64,000 nucleotides of DNA from Staphylococcus carnosus (GTDB lineage Bacteria > Bacillota > Bacilli > Staphylococcales > Staphylococcaceae), in the NCBI RefSeq assembly GCF_900458435.1, contig NZ_UHCT01000001.1, forward strand, positions 1,116,001 to 1,180,000, given 5' to 3'. The first letter of the stretch is position 1; the number at the start of each line of letters is the position of its first letter. The translations under genes were made by a program, and so were the position numbers. Of this stretch, positions 9,486-20,009 are shown piece after piece. Below the pieces are notes generated by a model, which made no database searches, was not told the origin of the DNA, and saw only the letters and a list, made by a program, of their open reading frames with translations.

Positions 9486-9838
9486 TTGGTTAAATTTAAT
9501 GAGGTTTAAAACTCCTTTTTTAAGGTAAAATTAAATTAAAATAAAAAAATGACTTGAAAAAATGTCGATATTCGCCATAATAGAGAATGAAGTACTTACC
9601 CCTTTACATATCAATAAAATAGAGAGATTAACAGCATATGTAATTTAAATGGGAAACATAAAAGATATGTTTGATAATTCAGGCAATTTCGGCTTTAATG
9701 AAATACGTTAAAAAATACGTATTCACTCTTTTAATTTTGTTGATTTTGTATTAAGATGTAATTTGTGTTTCAAGAAATGTGTATAATTGCAATTTCTTGT
9801 GTCCGGTGAAATTTCACAATAGAAAGGTAGATAATATA
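9486..9838. other. Intergenic stretch between gltT and the XRE regulator
   Basis: About 350 bp of AT-rich sequence without a convincing gene. A TATAAT hexamer at 9782-9787 could be a -10 box for the downstream regulator, but no good -35 box is seen. Two ATACGT/ACGTAT words near 9700-9725 lie close together. Nothing else stands out. Confidence 0.5.
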
Positions 9839-10303
9839 ATGGATAGACAAAGTTTTACAGATTTAATTCAAACAAAGTTCAAGATGGTTAGAATAGAAGC
9901 AGGTTATACACAAGATACAATGGCTCAAACTATCGGCTTATCAAAGAAAACACTTGTTCAAATTGAAAAAGAGCGTGTGTTGCCGAACTGGACAACTTGT
10001 GTGTCGATTTGTGCATTATTCAGAGATTCAGATGTTTTGAACAGCACATTCGGTTGTGATCCATTAGAAATAGTACAAACAATTTCAAGAAATCATTGTG
10101 CATATCCTAAACATCCAACTACTAGCGATATCTATTGGAATACATTAGATTCTCGCAACGGATATATCTTACAAAGCAATAAAGTAAGTGAAATCTACCG
10201 TGTCTTGAACCAAGATAAACAACCTATTTTCGGAACTTCTAAATTAAGAGAAGCAGAAACATACTTTGGAAGAATTTCTAAAGACGAATTAGTTCATGCT
10301 TAA
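9839..10303 (+). CDS. XRE-family transcriptional regulator
   Basis: A 154-residue DNA-binding protein. An XRE helix-turn-helix occupies about residues 12-65 (AGYTQDTMAQTIGLSKKTLV then IEKERVLPNW). The C-terminal 80 residues belong to no family I know and include DIYWNTLDSRNGYILQSNKVSEIYR read as a compact alpha/beta segment. The frame is open from 9779, but GAAAGGTAG at 9821-9829 places the start at ATG 9839. It appears monocistronic. A 17-bp perfect palindrome lies 26 bp after the stop, then a terminator. Target genes are unknown. Confidence 0.8.
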   Translation: MDRQSFTDLIQTKFKMVRIEAGYTQDTMAQTIGLSKKTLVQIEKERVLPNWTTCVSICALFRDSDVLNSTFGCDPLEIVQTISRNHCAYPKHPTTSDIYWNTLDSRNGYILQSNKVSEIYRVLNQDKQPIFGTSKLREAETYFGRISKDELVHA

Positions 10304-10377
10304 GACTTGTTTTGAATAAGTTATAACAGAATCTCACAGTGAGATTAATATACTTAATCCATAGATAAGTAAGTAAT

Positions 10378-10417
10378 AAAAAGATTGATGGCTACAGAAG
10401 GTCATCAATCTTTTTTT
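10378..10417 (+). terminator. Terminator after the XRE regulator
   Basis: Stem AAAGATTGATG with CATCAATCTTT around a 12-base loop, followed by seven T (to 10417). Confidence 0.92.
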
Positions 10418-10495
10418 GCGATTTTAAAATTATGCTCGTAATCAAAAATGCGGTAAAATATATTGTACGAATGTTTTTTAAAAGGAGATACGAAA

Positions 10496-11626
10496 ATGCA
10501 TGCATTTTTAGTCATATTATTTATGATTGTAATAGGTGCGTTGATTGGCGGAATAACTAATATTATTGCAATTAAAATGTTGTTCCATCCACAGCGTGCT
10601 TATCATATTGGTAAATGGCGTATTCCATTTACACCAGGTTTAGTACCTAAAAGAAGAGAAGAAATTGCTTATAAAATTGGTAATGTCATAGAAGAACATC
10701 TCATTACTGAATCTTTAATTAAAGAAAAAATCAGCTCTCTAAGTGCACGTGAAGCTATTGAAAGTTTTATTACTCAACAAATCCAAAAGCTGAAAAAAGA
10801 TAATGCGACATTGCAAAATTTTGCTGGTTATTTTGGAATCGATTTAGCTAAAACTGCCGAAGACAAATTAAGCAATCTAATAGATGAAAAATTAGCACAG
10901 TATTATCAAGATCATAATCAAGAGCCGCTAAAATCATTGATTCCTTCAGAACTAGAAGTGGAACTTGATGAAAAAATTGAAGCACTAACACCGTTATTAT
11001 GTGATCGTGCAAGAATTTACTTATCATCGGCTAAAGGGGAACAAGATATCTATAATATGCTTGATACATTTTTTGCTGAAAAAGGTAAAATTATCGGCTT
11101 ATTACAGATGTTTATGACAAAAGAAAATATTGCAGAACGTATTCAAATGGAATTGATTCGTTTAACTAACCACCCAAAAGCACGTGAAATAGTTGCACAG
11201 TTAATTAACAATGAGTATATGACGTTAAAAAATAAATCTTTAGGTGGAGTAGTTAGCCCAGAACAATTCAATAATATTAAAGAGAAATTCACGCCGCTAA
11301 TATTATCTTATGCTGATATTTCTGCTAGAGTAAACCAACCAATAAAAGATTTGGCTCCAAGTATAGTAAAATATGCTGAACAACACGCCGCAACTTGGAC
11401 AACAAACTTGATTGTAGAAAAAGCCGCAGAACATCTTTCTTCAATTATGAAACAAGTCAATTTAAGCGGAATTGTGGAAGAACAAATAAATTCGTTTGAT
11501 TTAGACTATATTGAAAGATTAATCATTGAAATAGCGAATAAAGAATTGAAATTGATTATGCTTCTCGGTTTCTTATTAGGCGGAATCATTGGTTGCTTAC
11601 AAGGAATTATTGCTTTATTTGTTTAA
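10496..11626 (+). CDS. DUF445 family membrane protein (YheB-like, UPF0754)
   Basis: A 376-residue protein of unknown function found throughout Firmicutes. A hydrophobic N-terminal segment (FLVILFMIVIGALIGGITN) is followed by the family motif NIIAIKMLFHPQRAY and FTPGLVPKRREEIA. A long helical region with charged repeats comes next, and there is a C-terminal membrane segment (LIMLLGFLLGGIIGCLQG). The start at ATG 10496 is set by AAAGGAGAT; the frame itself is open from 10463. In Bacillus the homologue is adjacent to yheA, as here, but I know of no assigned function. Confidence 0.85.
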   Translation: MHAFLVILFMIVIGALIGGITNIIAIKMLFHPQRAYHIGKWRIPFTPGLVPKRREEIAYKIGNVIEEHLITESLIKEKISSLSAREAIESFITQQIQKLKKDNATLQNFAGYFGIDLAKTAEDKLSNLIDEKLAQYYQDHNQEPLKSLIPSELEVELDEKIEALTPLLCDRARIYLSSAKGEQDIYNMLDTFFAEKGKIIGLLQMFMTKENIAERIQMELIRLTNHPKAREIVAQLINNEYMTLKNKSLGGVVSPEQFNNIKEKFTPLILSYADISARVNQPIKDLAPSIVKYAEQHAATWTTNLIVEKAAEHLSSIMKQVNLSGIVEEQINSFDLDYIERLIIEIANKELKLIMLLGFLLGGIIGCLQGIIALFV

Positions 11627-11783
11627 AGAGCTCAAATAGAGGAATGTAAACAGTAAGAGTCGTAATTAAAAAGTGTTTAATATTAAAATGCTTGCCTACA
11701 ATGACTAAATGTTTCGACAGTTGTCGCGATTTATGTTATTGTAATGACGGCGTAGTTACACAAATGTTAAGGAGTGAGTTTAA

Positions 11784-12128
11784 ATGGCAGTAAATTTACA
11801 AGAACATGCACACAAACTAGAAGATGCGTTAAGAAATAGCGAAGAATATAAAGCAATCAAAGATGCATACGACAAAGTTAAAGCGCATGAAGAATCTAAA
11901 AAATTATTCGATGAGTTCCGTGAAACTCAATTGAAATTCCAACAAATGCAAATGCAAGGCGAACAAATCGAAGAAGAAGATTTGAAAAAAGCCCAAGAAC
12001 AAGCTCAAGCAATTGAAAAAGATGAAAATATTGCTGAATTAATGGCTGCAGAACAACAAATGAGCCAAGTATTCCAAGAAATCAACCAAATTATTGTTAA
12101 ACCATTAGACGAAGTTTACGCTGACTAA
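11784..12128 (+). CDS. YlbF/YmcA-like protein (UPF0342, YheA)
   Basis: A 114-residue, almost wholly helical, glutamine- and glutamate-rich cytoplasmic protein of the YlbF/YmcA superfamily. It begins [20 protein letters not shown] and has the heptad-like [20 protein letters not shown]. Relatives YlbF and YmcA form the Y-complex that assists RNase Y in Bacillus; the role of this UPF0342 branch is not established. AAGGAGTG precedes ATG 11784. It has its own promoter region (157 bp gap) and strong terminator. Confidence 0.85.
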
Positions 12129-12149
12129 TTTAACAATCAGGTTGTAGTT

Positions 12150-12184
12150 AAAAACTGCTGAACAATTTGTTCAGCAGTTTTTTT
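12150..12184 (+). terminator. Terminator after the YheA-like gene
   Basis: Near-perfect 15-bp stem of AAAACTGCTGAACAA with its complement and a run of seven T. Confidence 0.93.
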
Positions 12185-12328
12185 ATACTTTTTTAAGCCG
12201 TATGTTCTTTAGACTACTATGTTTAAAATATGGTAAAATAAAGTGATACTTTTATTCACAAACTATAATTTTTACATAAAAGTGCCGTATAAAAAAAGAA
12301 ATTTATCTCAAAAGGGGATTTTCGACAT

Positions 12329-13516
12329 ATGGTGAAATTTATTCATTGTGCAGATTTGCATTTAGACAGTCCATTCAAATCACATTCGCATTTAAGCCCT
12401 AATATTTATGAAGATGTTAAGAAAAGTACATATGAAAGCTTTAAGTCAATTATCGACCATGCTTTGCGTGAAGAGGTCGATTTTATTGTGATTGCAGGTG
12501 ATTTATTTGATAAAGAGAACCGTTCATTAAGAGCAGAAGTCTTTTTAAAAGAACAATTTGAAAGACTAGAAAAAGAACAAATATTTGTATATATCAGTCA
12601 TGGTAATCATGATCCATTATCAGAACTGATTACGACTGAATGGCCAGCAAAAGTTTCAGTTTTTGATAAAAATGTTGAAACATACCAAACGATTACTAAG
12701 CATGGTGAAAAAATCCTACTACATGGATTCAGTTATCAAAACGATGAAAGTTATGAAAATAAGCTAGATGAATATCCATCTAGTCAAGGTGAAAAAGGCA
12801 TGCACATCGGAGTATTGCACGGTACTTATAGTAAAACATCAGATAATCATAGATACACTGAGTTTCTGTTAGAAGATTTGAATACAAAATTATATCATTA
12901 CTGGGCATTAGGACATATTCATGAACGTTCACAGCTGAATGATATGCCCCCAATTTTTTATCCAGGTAATATTCAAGGACGCCACTTTAATGAACAAGGA
13001 GAAAAAGGATTCTTACTTGTAGAAGGCGACGAATTAAAATTAGATATTACTTTTGTACCTACTCAATATATTCGTTTCGATGAAGTGAAGATAGAAACAA
13101 GTCAAATTTCAAAACAAGGTCTATATGAAGTACTTCAGAAATTTAAAGATAGTGTCAGAAATCAAGGGAAAGCTTTTTATCGCATTCATTTAGAAATTGA
13201 TAGTGATGCTCCAGTACCTTCTCAAGATATTCTGCAAGTTGAAGAAATGATTCGTGAATATGAAGAAAATCAAACACAATTCATTTATGTTGAAGATTTG
13301 ATTGTTACGTATAAAGATGATGAATCCAGACCAATTGCACAAGAATTTTCATCTGAATTAAAAGATGATAATAAGGTATTTGAACATGCAATGAACGATT
13401 TATATTTAAATCCAAAAGCTTCAAAATATCTTGATAACTATAATGAATTTGATAAGACTGAATTGATTAATCGAGCAGAATCTTTATTGAAGTCGGACTT
13501 AAGAGGTGATAAGTAG
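12329..13516 (+). CDS. yhaO: SbcD/Mre11-like metallophosphoesterase YhaO
   Basis: Putative DNA repair exonuclease subunit working with the ATPase YhaN, as Mre11 does with Rad50. The 395-residue protein carries the metal-binding motifs of calcineurin-like phosphoesterases in order: HCADLHLDSPF (D at 9, H at 11), IAGDLFDKENR, SHGNHDP and GHIHERS. The C-terminal half is variable and likely contacts YhaN. Its stop codon TAG shares a base with the GTG start of yhaN. Staphylococci also have a separate sbcDC, so this is the second Mre11-like pair (family knowledge). Confidence 0.92.
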   Translation: MVKFIHCADLHLDSPFKSHSHLSPNIYEDVKKSTYESFKSIIDHALREEVDFIVIAGDLFDKENRSLRAEVFLKEQFERLEKEQIFVYISHGNHDPLSELITTEWPAKVSVFDKNVETYQTITKHGEKILLHGFSYQNDESYENKLDEYPSSQGEKGMHIGVLHGTYSKTSDNHRYTEFLLEDLNTKLYHYWALGHIHERSQLNDMPPIFYPGNIQGRHFNEQGEKGFLLVEGDELKLDITFVPTQYIRFDEVKIETSQISKQGLYEVLQKFKDSVRNQGKAFYRIHLEIDSDAPVPSQDILQVEEMIREYEENQTQFIYVEDLIVTYKDDESRPIAQEFSSELKDDNKVFEHAMNDLYLNPKASKYLDNYNEFDKTELINRAESLLKSDLRGDK

Positions 13517-16449
13517 TGAGAATCAAGGCATTAGATATCTATGGATACGGAAAGTTTGTTGAACGCAAAATACAGTTCAACAATTCACTAACAGAGATTT
13601 TTGGTGAAAATGAAGCAGGGAAGTCTACGATTCAAGCTTTTATACATTCAATTTTATTTGGCTTTCCGACTAAACGTGAAAATGAGCCGCGCTTTGAACC
13701 TAGATTAGGAAATCAATACGGCGGTAAATTATATTTAACATTAGATGACGGTCAAGAAATCGAAGTAGAACGCGTTAAAGGTGCTGCACAAGGTGATGTA
13801 AAAGTTTACTTAGAAAATGGTGGTATTCGTGATGAAGAGTGGCTTCAAAAAAAGCTGAACTATATCGATAAATCCACTTATAAAGGTATTTATTCATTTG
13901 ATGTATTAGGATTGCAAAATATCAATCGAAATATGGACGAAAATCAATTACAAGAATATTTATTACAAGCTGGAGCATTAGGTTCAACACAATTTACTAC
14001 TATGCGTACTCAATTGGCTGAACGCAAAAATGAATTATATAAACGATCAGGTAAAAATCCTATCATTAATCAGCAAGTGGAACAGCTGAATGAATTAGAA
14101 AACCAAATTCGTGAACAAGAAAGCAATTTAGGTTCTTACCAACGGTTAATCGATGAGAAAGATAAAGCAGAACGACGTTTGAATCATTTACATCAAAATC
14201 TGCAACAACTTTCAAAAATGCATGAAGCTAAACAAAAAGAACTTGCATTACATGACCAAGCACAAGAATGGAAAGCATTAGAGCATGAATTAAATATTGA
14301 ACCCCTCGATTTTCCAGAACAAGGTATTGAAAGATACGAATCTTCAAAGCAACAAAATAATCAGTTGAAAAAAGATGTTGGTTTACGTCAAGAAAAGTCG
14401 AATCAATTGAAGAATGAAAATGATCAGATTGATGTACCTAAAATGTCTGATATAGATGCACTGAATCAAATTGCTAAACAAGAAGATGAAATTAAACAAT
14501 TAGAAAATGATTTAAAAAGTGTTTCTAAAGAAATTGAAGAAAAAGAACGTGAAATACAAAGCTTAAAATCTAATGTTGGCTGGAAAGAAATGCATGATAA
14601 TGTTGATGTTTCAGAAAGCGTTAAGAGTTATGTGAGTCGACAAATTTCAGATAAAAATGAACAAACTTCCTATATCACACAACTTAAACGTACTTTAGAA
14701 GAACAAAAAATCGAACAAGCAAATGTACAAGAAGAACAAGAAGATGTGAAAAATGCTTTAGTTCCTGATGAAGTGTTCGAAAAGAAACAACAATATAATC
14801 AACAATCATTTGAACTAAAAGAGAAAAAGAACTTATATCAAAAAATGAAAGAGGCTTTTGATATTGAGCAGCAGGAAAGAGATCGTAAACAAAAGATGTT
14901 GCGGATTACTTTTGTATTATTAGCAATCGTTGGTGCTGGTTTAGCAGTATTTTCTTTTGTAACTCAAGCATTAATATTTGCAATTATTTTTGGTATTGCG
15001 GCGATAGGATTTATAATAGGCGCTATTATGGTCAAATCTACTAAAGTAGGTCATAGTGAAGCATTTTCAACTGAAATTTCGCAATTAGAAAAGCAAAATG
15101 CTGATCTTGAAAGTAAATATGATTTAAACTTTGATTTAGATGAACAACATCGTTTACGAGAACAAAATCATAACATCAAAAAAGCTAATGAAGTGTTAGA
15201 TAATAAAATAGCATTAACTCAAGAAAAATTGGATGAAGCTAAAATCAGTTATCAACAACTTGAAGATAACATTTCAGAAATTAAATCAGATTTACATGTT
15301 TCACCTAAAATGACTGATAGTTTAATCTTAGATGGTATTAAAACAATTGAACGCATTCAAGTATTAGCAAATCATTTAGAACAATTAAAAGGACAACAAA
15401 AAGAGTTGCAGTCTAAAATAAATGAATTTTATGAACATGCAAATCGTGTAACTAAAAATCAAATCACCGACTACAACCAATCTTCATTGTTCCATGATGT
15501 AAAACGTTGGTTGAAACAAGCAGAAGACAATCATGCTAAATGGACAAGAAACAATGAAAGTATTGATTTGCTTACTAAAGAATTAAGTCAACTAAATACC
15601 CATTTAAATGAAAATACTAACCTTATAGATAAATTATTTAAACATGTAAAAGTTGATAATGAAGAATCTTATTATCGTTATCACAATCGTTATCAAACTT
15701 ATCAAAGTAACCATAGCCGTTATCATGATTTAAATAAATATTTAGAAAACCAGAATTTTATGTATGATGATGCTTCAAAATTAAGCGATAAAACTAAAGT
15801 ACAGTTGGAAGATGAAAACACATTATTAGCTAAACAAGTGGATGACTATAACGACCAATTCTTGACATTGCAAAGTGAAGTCAGTGATTTGAATGCACAA
15901 ATCAAACACATGGAAACAGACGATACATTAACTCAATTAAGACATCGCTATCATATGTTAAAAAATCAGTTTAATGAAAATGCAAAAGACTGGGCAAGTT
16001 TAAGTTATTTAGAAGCATTGGTGGATGCGCATATTCAACAAATTAAAGATAAGAGACTTCCTCAAGTTATTGATGAAGCTACTAATATATTCAGTCGTTT
16101 AACAAATGGACGTTATACACAAGTCACTTATGCAAATGATAATGTCATGGTTAAACATGAAAATGGTCAGATGTACCAACCTACTGAAATCAGTCAATCT
16201 ACTAAAGAGCTTTTATATATTTCATTACGTTTAAGCTTAATTAAAATATTACGACCATATTATTCAATGCCAATTATTATTGATGATGCATTTGTACATT
16301 TTGATAAGCAACGAAAAGCTGCAATGATGGACTATTTAAAAGAAATGGCTCAAACTTATCAAGTGTTGTACTTTACATGTACAAAAGATAATTTTGTACC
16401 TACGAAACAAAAGGTTATATTAGAAAAAATTGAAGAAGGAGGCAAATAA
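13516..16449 (+). CDS. yhaN: Rad50/SbcC-like ATPase YhaN
   Basis: A 977-residue SMC-type ATPase. Walker A is [11 protein letters not shown] near residue 35. Long coiled-coil arms (about 180-460 and 520-840) follow, and the C-terminal half-site has the signature [14 protein letters not shown] and Walker [14 protein letters not shown]. Unlike Rad50/SbcC, a pair of hydrophobic helices (about 458-505, with [16 protein letters not shown] and [19 protein letters not shown]) sits at the coiled-coil apex in place of a zinc hook. This suggests membrane anchoring. The GTG start overlaps yhaO and the stop overlaps yhaM, so the three are translationally linked. Confidence 0.92.
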   Translation: MRIKALDIYGYGKFVERKIQFNNSLTEIFGENEAGKSTIQAFIHSILFGFPTKRENEPRFEPRLGNQYGGKLYLTLDDGQEIEVERVKGAAQGDVKVYLENGGIRDEEWLQKKLNYIDKSTYKGIYSFDVLGLQNINRNMDENQLQEYLLQAGALGSTQFTTMRTQLAERKNELYKRSGKNPIINQQVEQLNELENQIREQESNLGSYQRLIDEKDKAERRLNHLHQNLQQLSKMHEAKQKELALHDQAQEWKALEHELNIEPLDFPEQGIERYESSKQQNNQLKKDVGLRQEKSNQLKNENDQIDVPKMSDIDALNQIAKQEDEIKQLENDLKSVSKEIEEKEREIQSLKSNVGWKEMHDNVDVSESVKSYVSRQISDKNEQTSYITQLKRTLEEQKIEQANVQEEQEDVKNALVPDEVFEKKQQYNQQSFELKEKKNLYQKMKEAFDIEQQERDRKQKMLRITFVLLAIVGAGLAVFSFVTQALIFAIIFGIAAIGFIIGAIMVKSTKVGHSEAFSTEISQLEKQNADLESKYDLNFDLDEQHRLREQNHNIKKANEVLDNKIALTQEKLDEAKISYQQLEDNISEIKSDLHVSPKMTDSLILDGIKTIERIQVLANHLEQLKGQQKELQSKINEFYEHANRVTKNQITDYNQSSLFHDVKRWLKQAEDNHAKWTRNNESIDLLTKELSQLNTHLNENTNLIDKLFKHVKVDNEESYYRYHNRYQTYQSNHSRYHDLNKYLENQNFMYDDASKLSDKTKVQLEDENTLLAKQVDDYNDQFLTLQSEVSDLNAQIKHMETDDTLTQLRHRYHMLKNQFNENAKDWASLSYLEALVDAHIQQIKDKRLPQVIDEATNIFSRLTNGRYTQVTYANDNVMVKHENGQMYQPTEISQSTKELLYISLRLSLIKILRPYYSMPIIIDDAFVHFDKQRKAAMMDYLKEMAQTYQVLYFTCTKDNFVPTKQKVILEKIEEGGK

Positions 16450-17390
16450 TGAGAAATATAGAAAAGCTTCAACCAGGCGACTCAGTAGATCATTTCTTTT
16501 TGATTCACCGAGCAACACAAGGTGTCACTGCACAAGGAAAAGATTATATGACTTTATTCTTACAAGATAAAAGCGGTGAAATAGAAGCTAAGGTCTGGAC
16601 AGTTACAAAGCAAGATATGGAAGTACTAAAACCTGAAACAATCATTCGTGCGAAAGGTGATGTTATTAATTACCGAGGTCGTAAACAAATGAAAGTAAAT
16701 CAGTTCAAACTTGCTGAAGCCGCAGATAATTTATCTGCAAAAGATTTTATAGATGGTGCACCGCTGACACCAGACGAGATCAAAGAACAAATTGATTATT
16801 TCTTATTAGATATTGAAAACAGTAAATTACAAAGAATCACAAGACACTTATTAAAAAAATATAATAACGAGTTCTTTGTCTATCCAGCAGCAAGTTCAAT
16901 ACACCATAATTTTGCGAGTGGTCTGAGTTATCACGTGCTGACAATGTTACAGATAGCTAAAAGTCTATGTGATATTTATCCTTTATTAAATAGAAGTTTA
17001 TTATATAGTGGTATTATTCTGCACGATATCGGTAAAGTGAAAGAGTTAAGTGGTCCTGTAGCAACTTCATATACAGTAGAAGGTAATTTGTTAGGCCACA
17101 TTTCTTTAGCAAGCGAGGAAGTTGCGCAAACTGCTGCTGAATTAGGAATTGATGGGGAAGAAGTGATGTTGTTACAACATATGATTCTTTCACATCATGG
17201 TAAATTAGAATATGGTTCGCCGAAATTACCGATGTTAAAAGAAGCAGAAATCTTATGTTATATTGATAACATTGATGCTAGAATGAACATGTTTAGTAAA
17301 GCCTTTAAAAAGACTGGAAAAGGGCAATTTACTGAAAAAATATTTGCACTTGAACACAGACAATTTTATAATCCTGAAAGTCTAGATTAA
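16449..17390 (+). CDS. yhaM: 3'-5' exoribonuclease YhaM (Cbf1)
   Basis: Trims 3' ends of RNA, and can degrade single-stranded DNA, in Firmicutes; the S. aureus protein (Cbf1) was named for plasmid replication enhancer binding. The 313-residue protein has an N-terminal OB-fold (residues 15-100, with [10 protein letters not shown]) and an HD hydrolase domain (about 155-285) with [18 protein letters not shown] and [16 protein letters not shown] supplying metal ligands. The TAATG overlap with yhaN and the GGAGG just upstream show operon expression with the YhaO-YhaN complex. Confidence 0.95.
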   Translation: MRNIEKLQPGDSVDHFFLIHRATQGVTAQGKDYMTLFLQDKSGEIEAKVWTVTKQDMEVLKPETIIRAKGDVINYRGRKQMKVNQFKLAEAADNLSAKDFIDGAPLTPDEIKEQIDYFLLDIENSKLQRITRHLLKKYNNEFFVYPAASSIHHNFASGLSYHVLTMLQIAKSLCDIYPLLNRSLLYSGIILHDIGKVKELSGPVATSYTVEGNLLGHISLASEEVAQTAAELGIDGEEVMLLQHMILSHHGKLEYGSPKLPMLKEAEILCYIDNIDARMNMFSKAFKKTGKGQFTEKIFALEHRQFYNPESLD

Positions 17391-17412
17391 TTTATTTTGG
17401 GGTTTAACAATG

Positions 17413-17452
17413 AAAAACCTGAATTCCTTATGATTGGAATTCAGGTTTTTTT
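17413..17452. terminator. Bidirectional terminator between yhaM and prsA
   Basis: AAAAACCTGAATTCC (17413-17427) pairs with GGAATTCAGGTTTTT, with A/T flanks on both sides, between convergent genes. Confidence 0.93.
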
Positions 17453-17467
17453 GTACTTTAATACTTA

Positions 17468-18460
17468 TTAAGGAGTGGAGATACCTTCACCAGAACTTTC
17501 GCTGCTAAAACTGCCTTCAGCTCCTCCTTGAGATTGTTGTTTTAATTTGTCTGCATTTAAGATCGAATCGTCAACTGCTTTTTTAATATCTCTATCTTTA
17601 AAGTCGACTTTATATTCTTTAAGTAAATCTTTGTATGCATCTACTAAAATTTGAGGATCTTTTTGTACTTTATTTTGGATAATTTGAGATTTCAATTTAC
17701 TACGTTCAGAAGAGAAATCAGTTGGTTTATCTGCCTTGATGATATGGTAGCCATAATCTGTTTTGACTACATCAGAAATTTGACTGTCTTTCAATTTAAA
17801 TAATTCTTTATCAAATGGTTTAACCATTTGGCCTTTGATTACATAACCTAAGCTGCCGTCTTTCTTAGCACTTGCTTTGTCCATTGATTCTTTTTTGGCA
17901 ATTTCACCAAATTTATCAGGATTTTTTTCAACTTCTTTATGGATTTCTTCAGCTTTTTTCTTCGCTTCTTTATCACTTAAGCCTTCTTTATCTTTATCAT
18001 CTGATTTAACTTTGATTAAGATATGAGATGCTTTTTTAGTGTCATCTTTCAGCTCTTTATCAGAAACTTTCACTTTATCCATTAATAATTGTTTTTGATA
18101 TGCCTGAAGTTTCTTTTGTTCTTTATAATCATTAAGTGACATGCCTTGTTGTTTCAAGGCACTCTCAAATTGATCTTTACCGCCATACTGCTTTTGTTCA
18201 TCTTTAATTTGCTGGTCGATATCTTTTGTATCTACTTTATCAGAGTATTTCTTCTCTAATAGTTTTCCAAGTAAAATCTCAAAAGAGCTATTCGCTATTT
18301 GATCATTACCAATTTTTTTCATGACATCTTCAACTTTAACGTCTCCGGCTTTAGAAGAAATTAAGACATCTTCTTTTGAGTCAGTTGCATGATTTCCACA
18401 TGCGCCAAGTAAAACAGCGCTTGCTGTTACAGGAATCATAATCTTCTTAAATGATTTCAT
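17468..18460 (-). CDS. prsA: Foldase lipoprotein PrsA (peptidyl-prolyl isomerase)
   Basis: Extracytoplasmic membrane-anchored chaperone that helps secreted proteins fold after translocation; in staphylococci it affects penicillin-binding proteins and antibiotic tolerance. The 330-residue protein has a lipoprotein signal peptide with lipobox LLGAC (C21). An NC domain follows, then a parvulin PPIase domain (about 140-245) with ASHILIK, GSLGYV and [12 protein letters not shown]. The C-terminus is serine/glycine-rich. A purine-rich ribosome binding site (GGAG) precedes ATG. It is a single gene ending at the shared terminator with yhaM. Confidence 0.96.
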   Translation of the reverse strand: MKSFKKIMIPVTASAVLLGACGNHATDSKEDVLISSKAGDVKVEDVMKKIGNDQIANSSFEILLGKLLEKKYSDKVDTKDIDQQIKDEQKQYGGKDQFESALKQQGMSLNDYKEQKKLQAYQKQLLMDKVKVSDKELKDDTKKASHILIKVKSDDKDKEGLSDKEAKKKAEEIHKEVEKNPDKFGEIAKKESMDKASAKKDGSLGYVIKGQMVKPFDKELFKLKDSQISDVVKTDYGYHIIKADKPTDFSSERSKLKSQIIQNKVQKDPQILVDAYKDLLKEYKVDFKDRDIKKAVDDSILNADKLKQQSQGGAEGSFSSESSGEGISTP

Positions 18461-18627
18461 CTCTAAACTCCTTTATTAAAATATAACAATGTTAATATAC
18501 CATATTATCAACCCTACACAAATTAATCTTATACATACTACGACCAAAGTACTATGAAAAGAAGAGGTAGAAGTAATAATTAAACTAAATATGGCTTTCA
18601 AATAATAGTTAAATTTATTTACCGAAA

Positions 18628-18662
18628 TTAAAAAAGAGACCCGACATGAGTCGAATCTCTAA
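18628..18662 (-). terminator. Terminator after the DUF3267 gene
   Basis: Reading on the minus strand, AGAGATTCGACTC pairs with GTCGGGTCTCT around a short loop and is followed by six T. Confidence 0.8.
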
Positions 18663-18667
18663 ATTGA

Positions 18668-19234
18668 TTAATTGAAATGTCTGTCTGTTGGATGATCATA
18701 TTTATTTAAAATATTAAATCCAGTACAGTGTTCTTCAATATATTTACCTTCATTTGAGAACAAAATAAGTTTCAAATACATCAAATCCATTACTGAAAAA
18801 CCAGCATTTAAGGCAAGCAAGAACATGAAATAATGACCATATTCCGGAAAAGCTTGACCAAGATATATACAAGCTGCGGTAATTACAACTAATGGCGTGA
18901 TAAGACAAAGGCAAAAATAATATTTATTAATTGGGTTGTTGATGTACAAATTATATATTGGTATCCAAGCACGTTTAGATAAACGTTTCTTCTTAATATG
19001 TTTATAGTAGGGTGCTAGGATGATTAAATGAATTAATTTATGAATTGGATAAAGTAACAGAGCTGCAATTACAAATAAGAAAAAGTGTTGATCTGTTATT
19101 TGTTTATCCGAAAAATAAATCATAATTTCATAACTGATTAAAAATGTAATAATTGTAGTAACAATCGCCATAAAAATAATACGCGGTAATCCGAATCTTG
19201 TATTGATATCGATTCGGCGAGCACATAAAAACAT
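18668..19234 (-). CDS. DUF3267 membrane protein
   Basis: A 188-residue membrane protein with four or five predicted segments (about 18-38, 47-66, 110-130, 136-158). DUF3267 proteins are putative membrane zincin-like proteins with an HExxH-type motif. Here the corresponding site in the second hydrophobic region reads PIHKLIHLIILAPYYKH, an HxxxH without the catalytic glutamate. Start ATG 19234 has AGGAGGT upstream. It stands between prsA and a YtxH-like gene on the same strand, each with its own terminator. Function is unknown. Confidence 0.75.
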   Translation of the reverse strand: MFLCARRIDINTRFGLPRIIFMAIVTTIITFLISYEIMIYFSDKQITDQHFFLFVIAALLLYPIHKLIHLIILAPYYKHIKKKRLSKRAWIPIYNLYINNPINKYYFCLCLITPLVVITAACIYLGQAFPEYGHYFMFLLALNAGFSVMDLMYLKLILFSNEGKYIEEHCTGFNILNKYDHPTDRHFN

Positions 19235-19422
19235 AACGATACCTCCTCACAAAAGTAATATAAAAAGGGTTTTTATTTACCGTTCTTATAACATACCTAC
19301 GTATTATCTATCTTTAAGTGAAAAGAGTCAAGAGTTTAATTTGTAATTTTATGTAAAAGATTAAATGGTTTAAATTAAAGAAAGTGAAAGGGGAGATTTT
19401 TAGGGGATTTAATTAAAAAATC

Positions 19423-19455
19423 CGACCAAAATCACAGTGGATTTGGTCGAATTAA
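19423..19455 (-). terminator. Terminator after the YtxH-like gene
   Basis: On the minus strand a stem of CGACCAAATC with GATTTTGGTCG, closing six bases, is followed by ATTTTTT. Confidence 0.8.
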
Positions 19456-19463
19456 ATACAGTT

Positions 19464-19940
19464 TTATTTAGTTTCAGCTTTGTCAGCTTCATTTGAACTT
19501 GCTTCGCTAGCTGCAGGTGACTGCTGGTGGTGAATTGTTTCTTGTTTACCATATCCTATAGCAGTTGTTTTAGGGTTGTATGGTGTTATATTTCTTTTAG
19601 ATGGGCTTTTTGTAGGTTCTTGCATCACTTCAGAAATAACTTCACCACGTTTTTGCAAGTCTTCGATATTTTCTTGAATATGATTAATATTCGGTTTAAT
19701 ATCTTTCATAAAGTCACTAATCAAAGTTTTAACTTCATCAACAATTGTTTTAACTTGTTTTGATTCAACTTTGATTTGATTAAAATAATTAGAAAGGTTG
19801 TTTGTTGCTTGTTTTAATTCACGAGTACTGTTATCAAATTCAGTTTGACTCACTTTTGACTCGTTTTTATTAAAAGCAGTGACAGCAAGTCCAGCAGCAG
19901 TTCCAGCAGCTAACCCGGCCAATACGCGTATTACTCTCAT
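19464..19940 (-). CDS. YtxH-like protein, unknown function
   Basis: A 158-residue protein. The N-terminal 20 residues form a small-residue-rich membrane segment (RVLAGLAAGTAAGLAVTAF), as in YtxH-domain proteins. A helical coiled-coil segment follows (about 28-105, with repeated IxxxxxxI spacing such as KTIVDEVKTLISDFMKDI). The tail is low-complexity, rich in H, Q, S and A. Start ATG 19940 is preceded by AAGGAGAA. No enzymatic motif is present. The gene next to it on the same strand is hit. Confidence 0.7.
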   Translation of the reverse strand: MRVIRVLAGLAAGTAAGLAVTAFNKNESKVSQTEFDNSTRELKQATNNLSNYFNQIKVESKQVKTIVDEVKTLISDFMKDIKPNINHIQENIEDLQKRGEVISEVMQEPTKSPSKRNITPYNPKTTAIGYGKQETIHHQQSPAASEASSNEADKAETK

Positions 19941-20009
19941 AAGTTATTCTCCTTAATTAATTTGATGTTCAAAATTGATATAGTTAGATATTACCCTTTT
20001 TTAGGTTAA

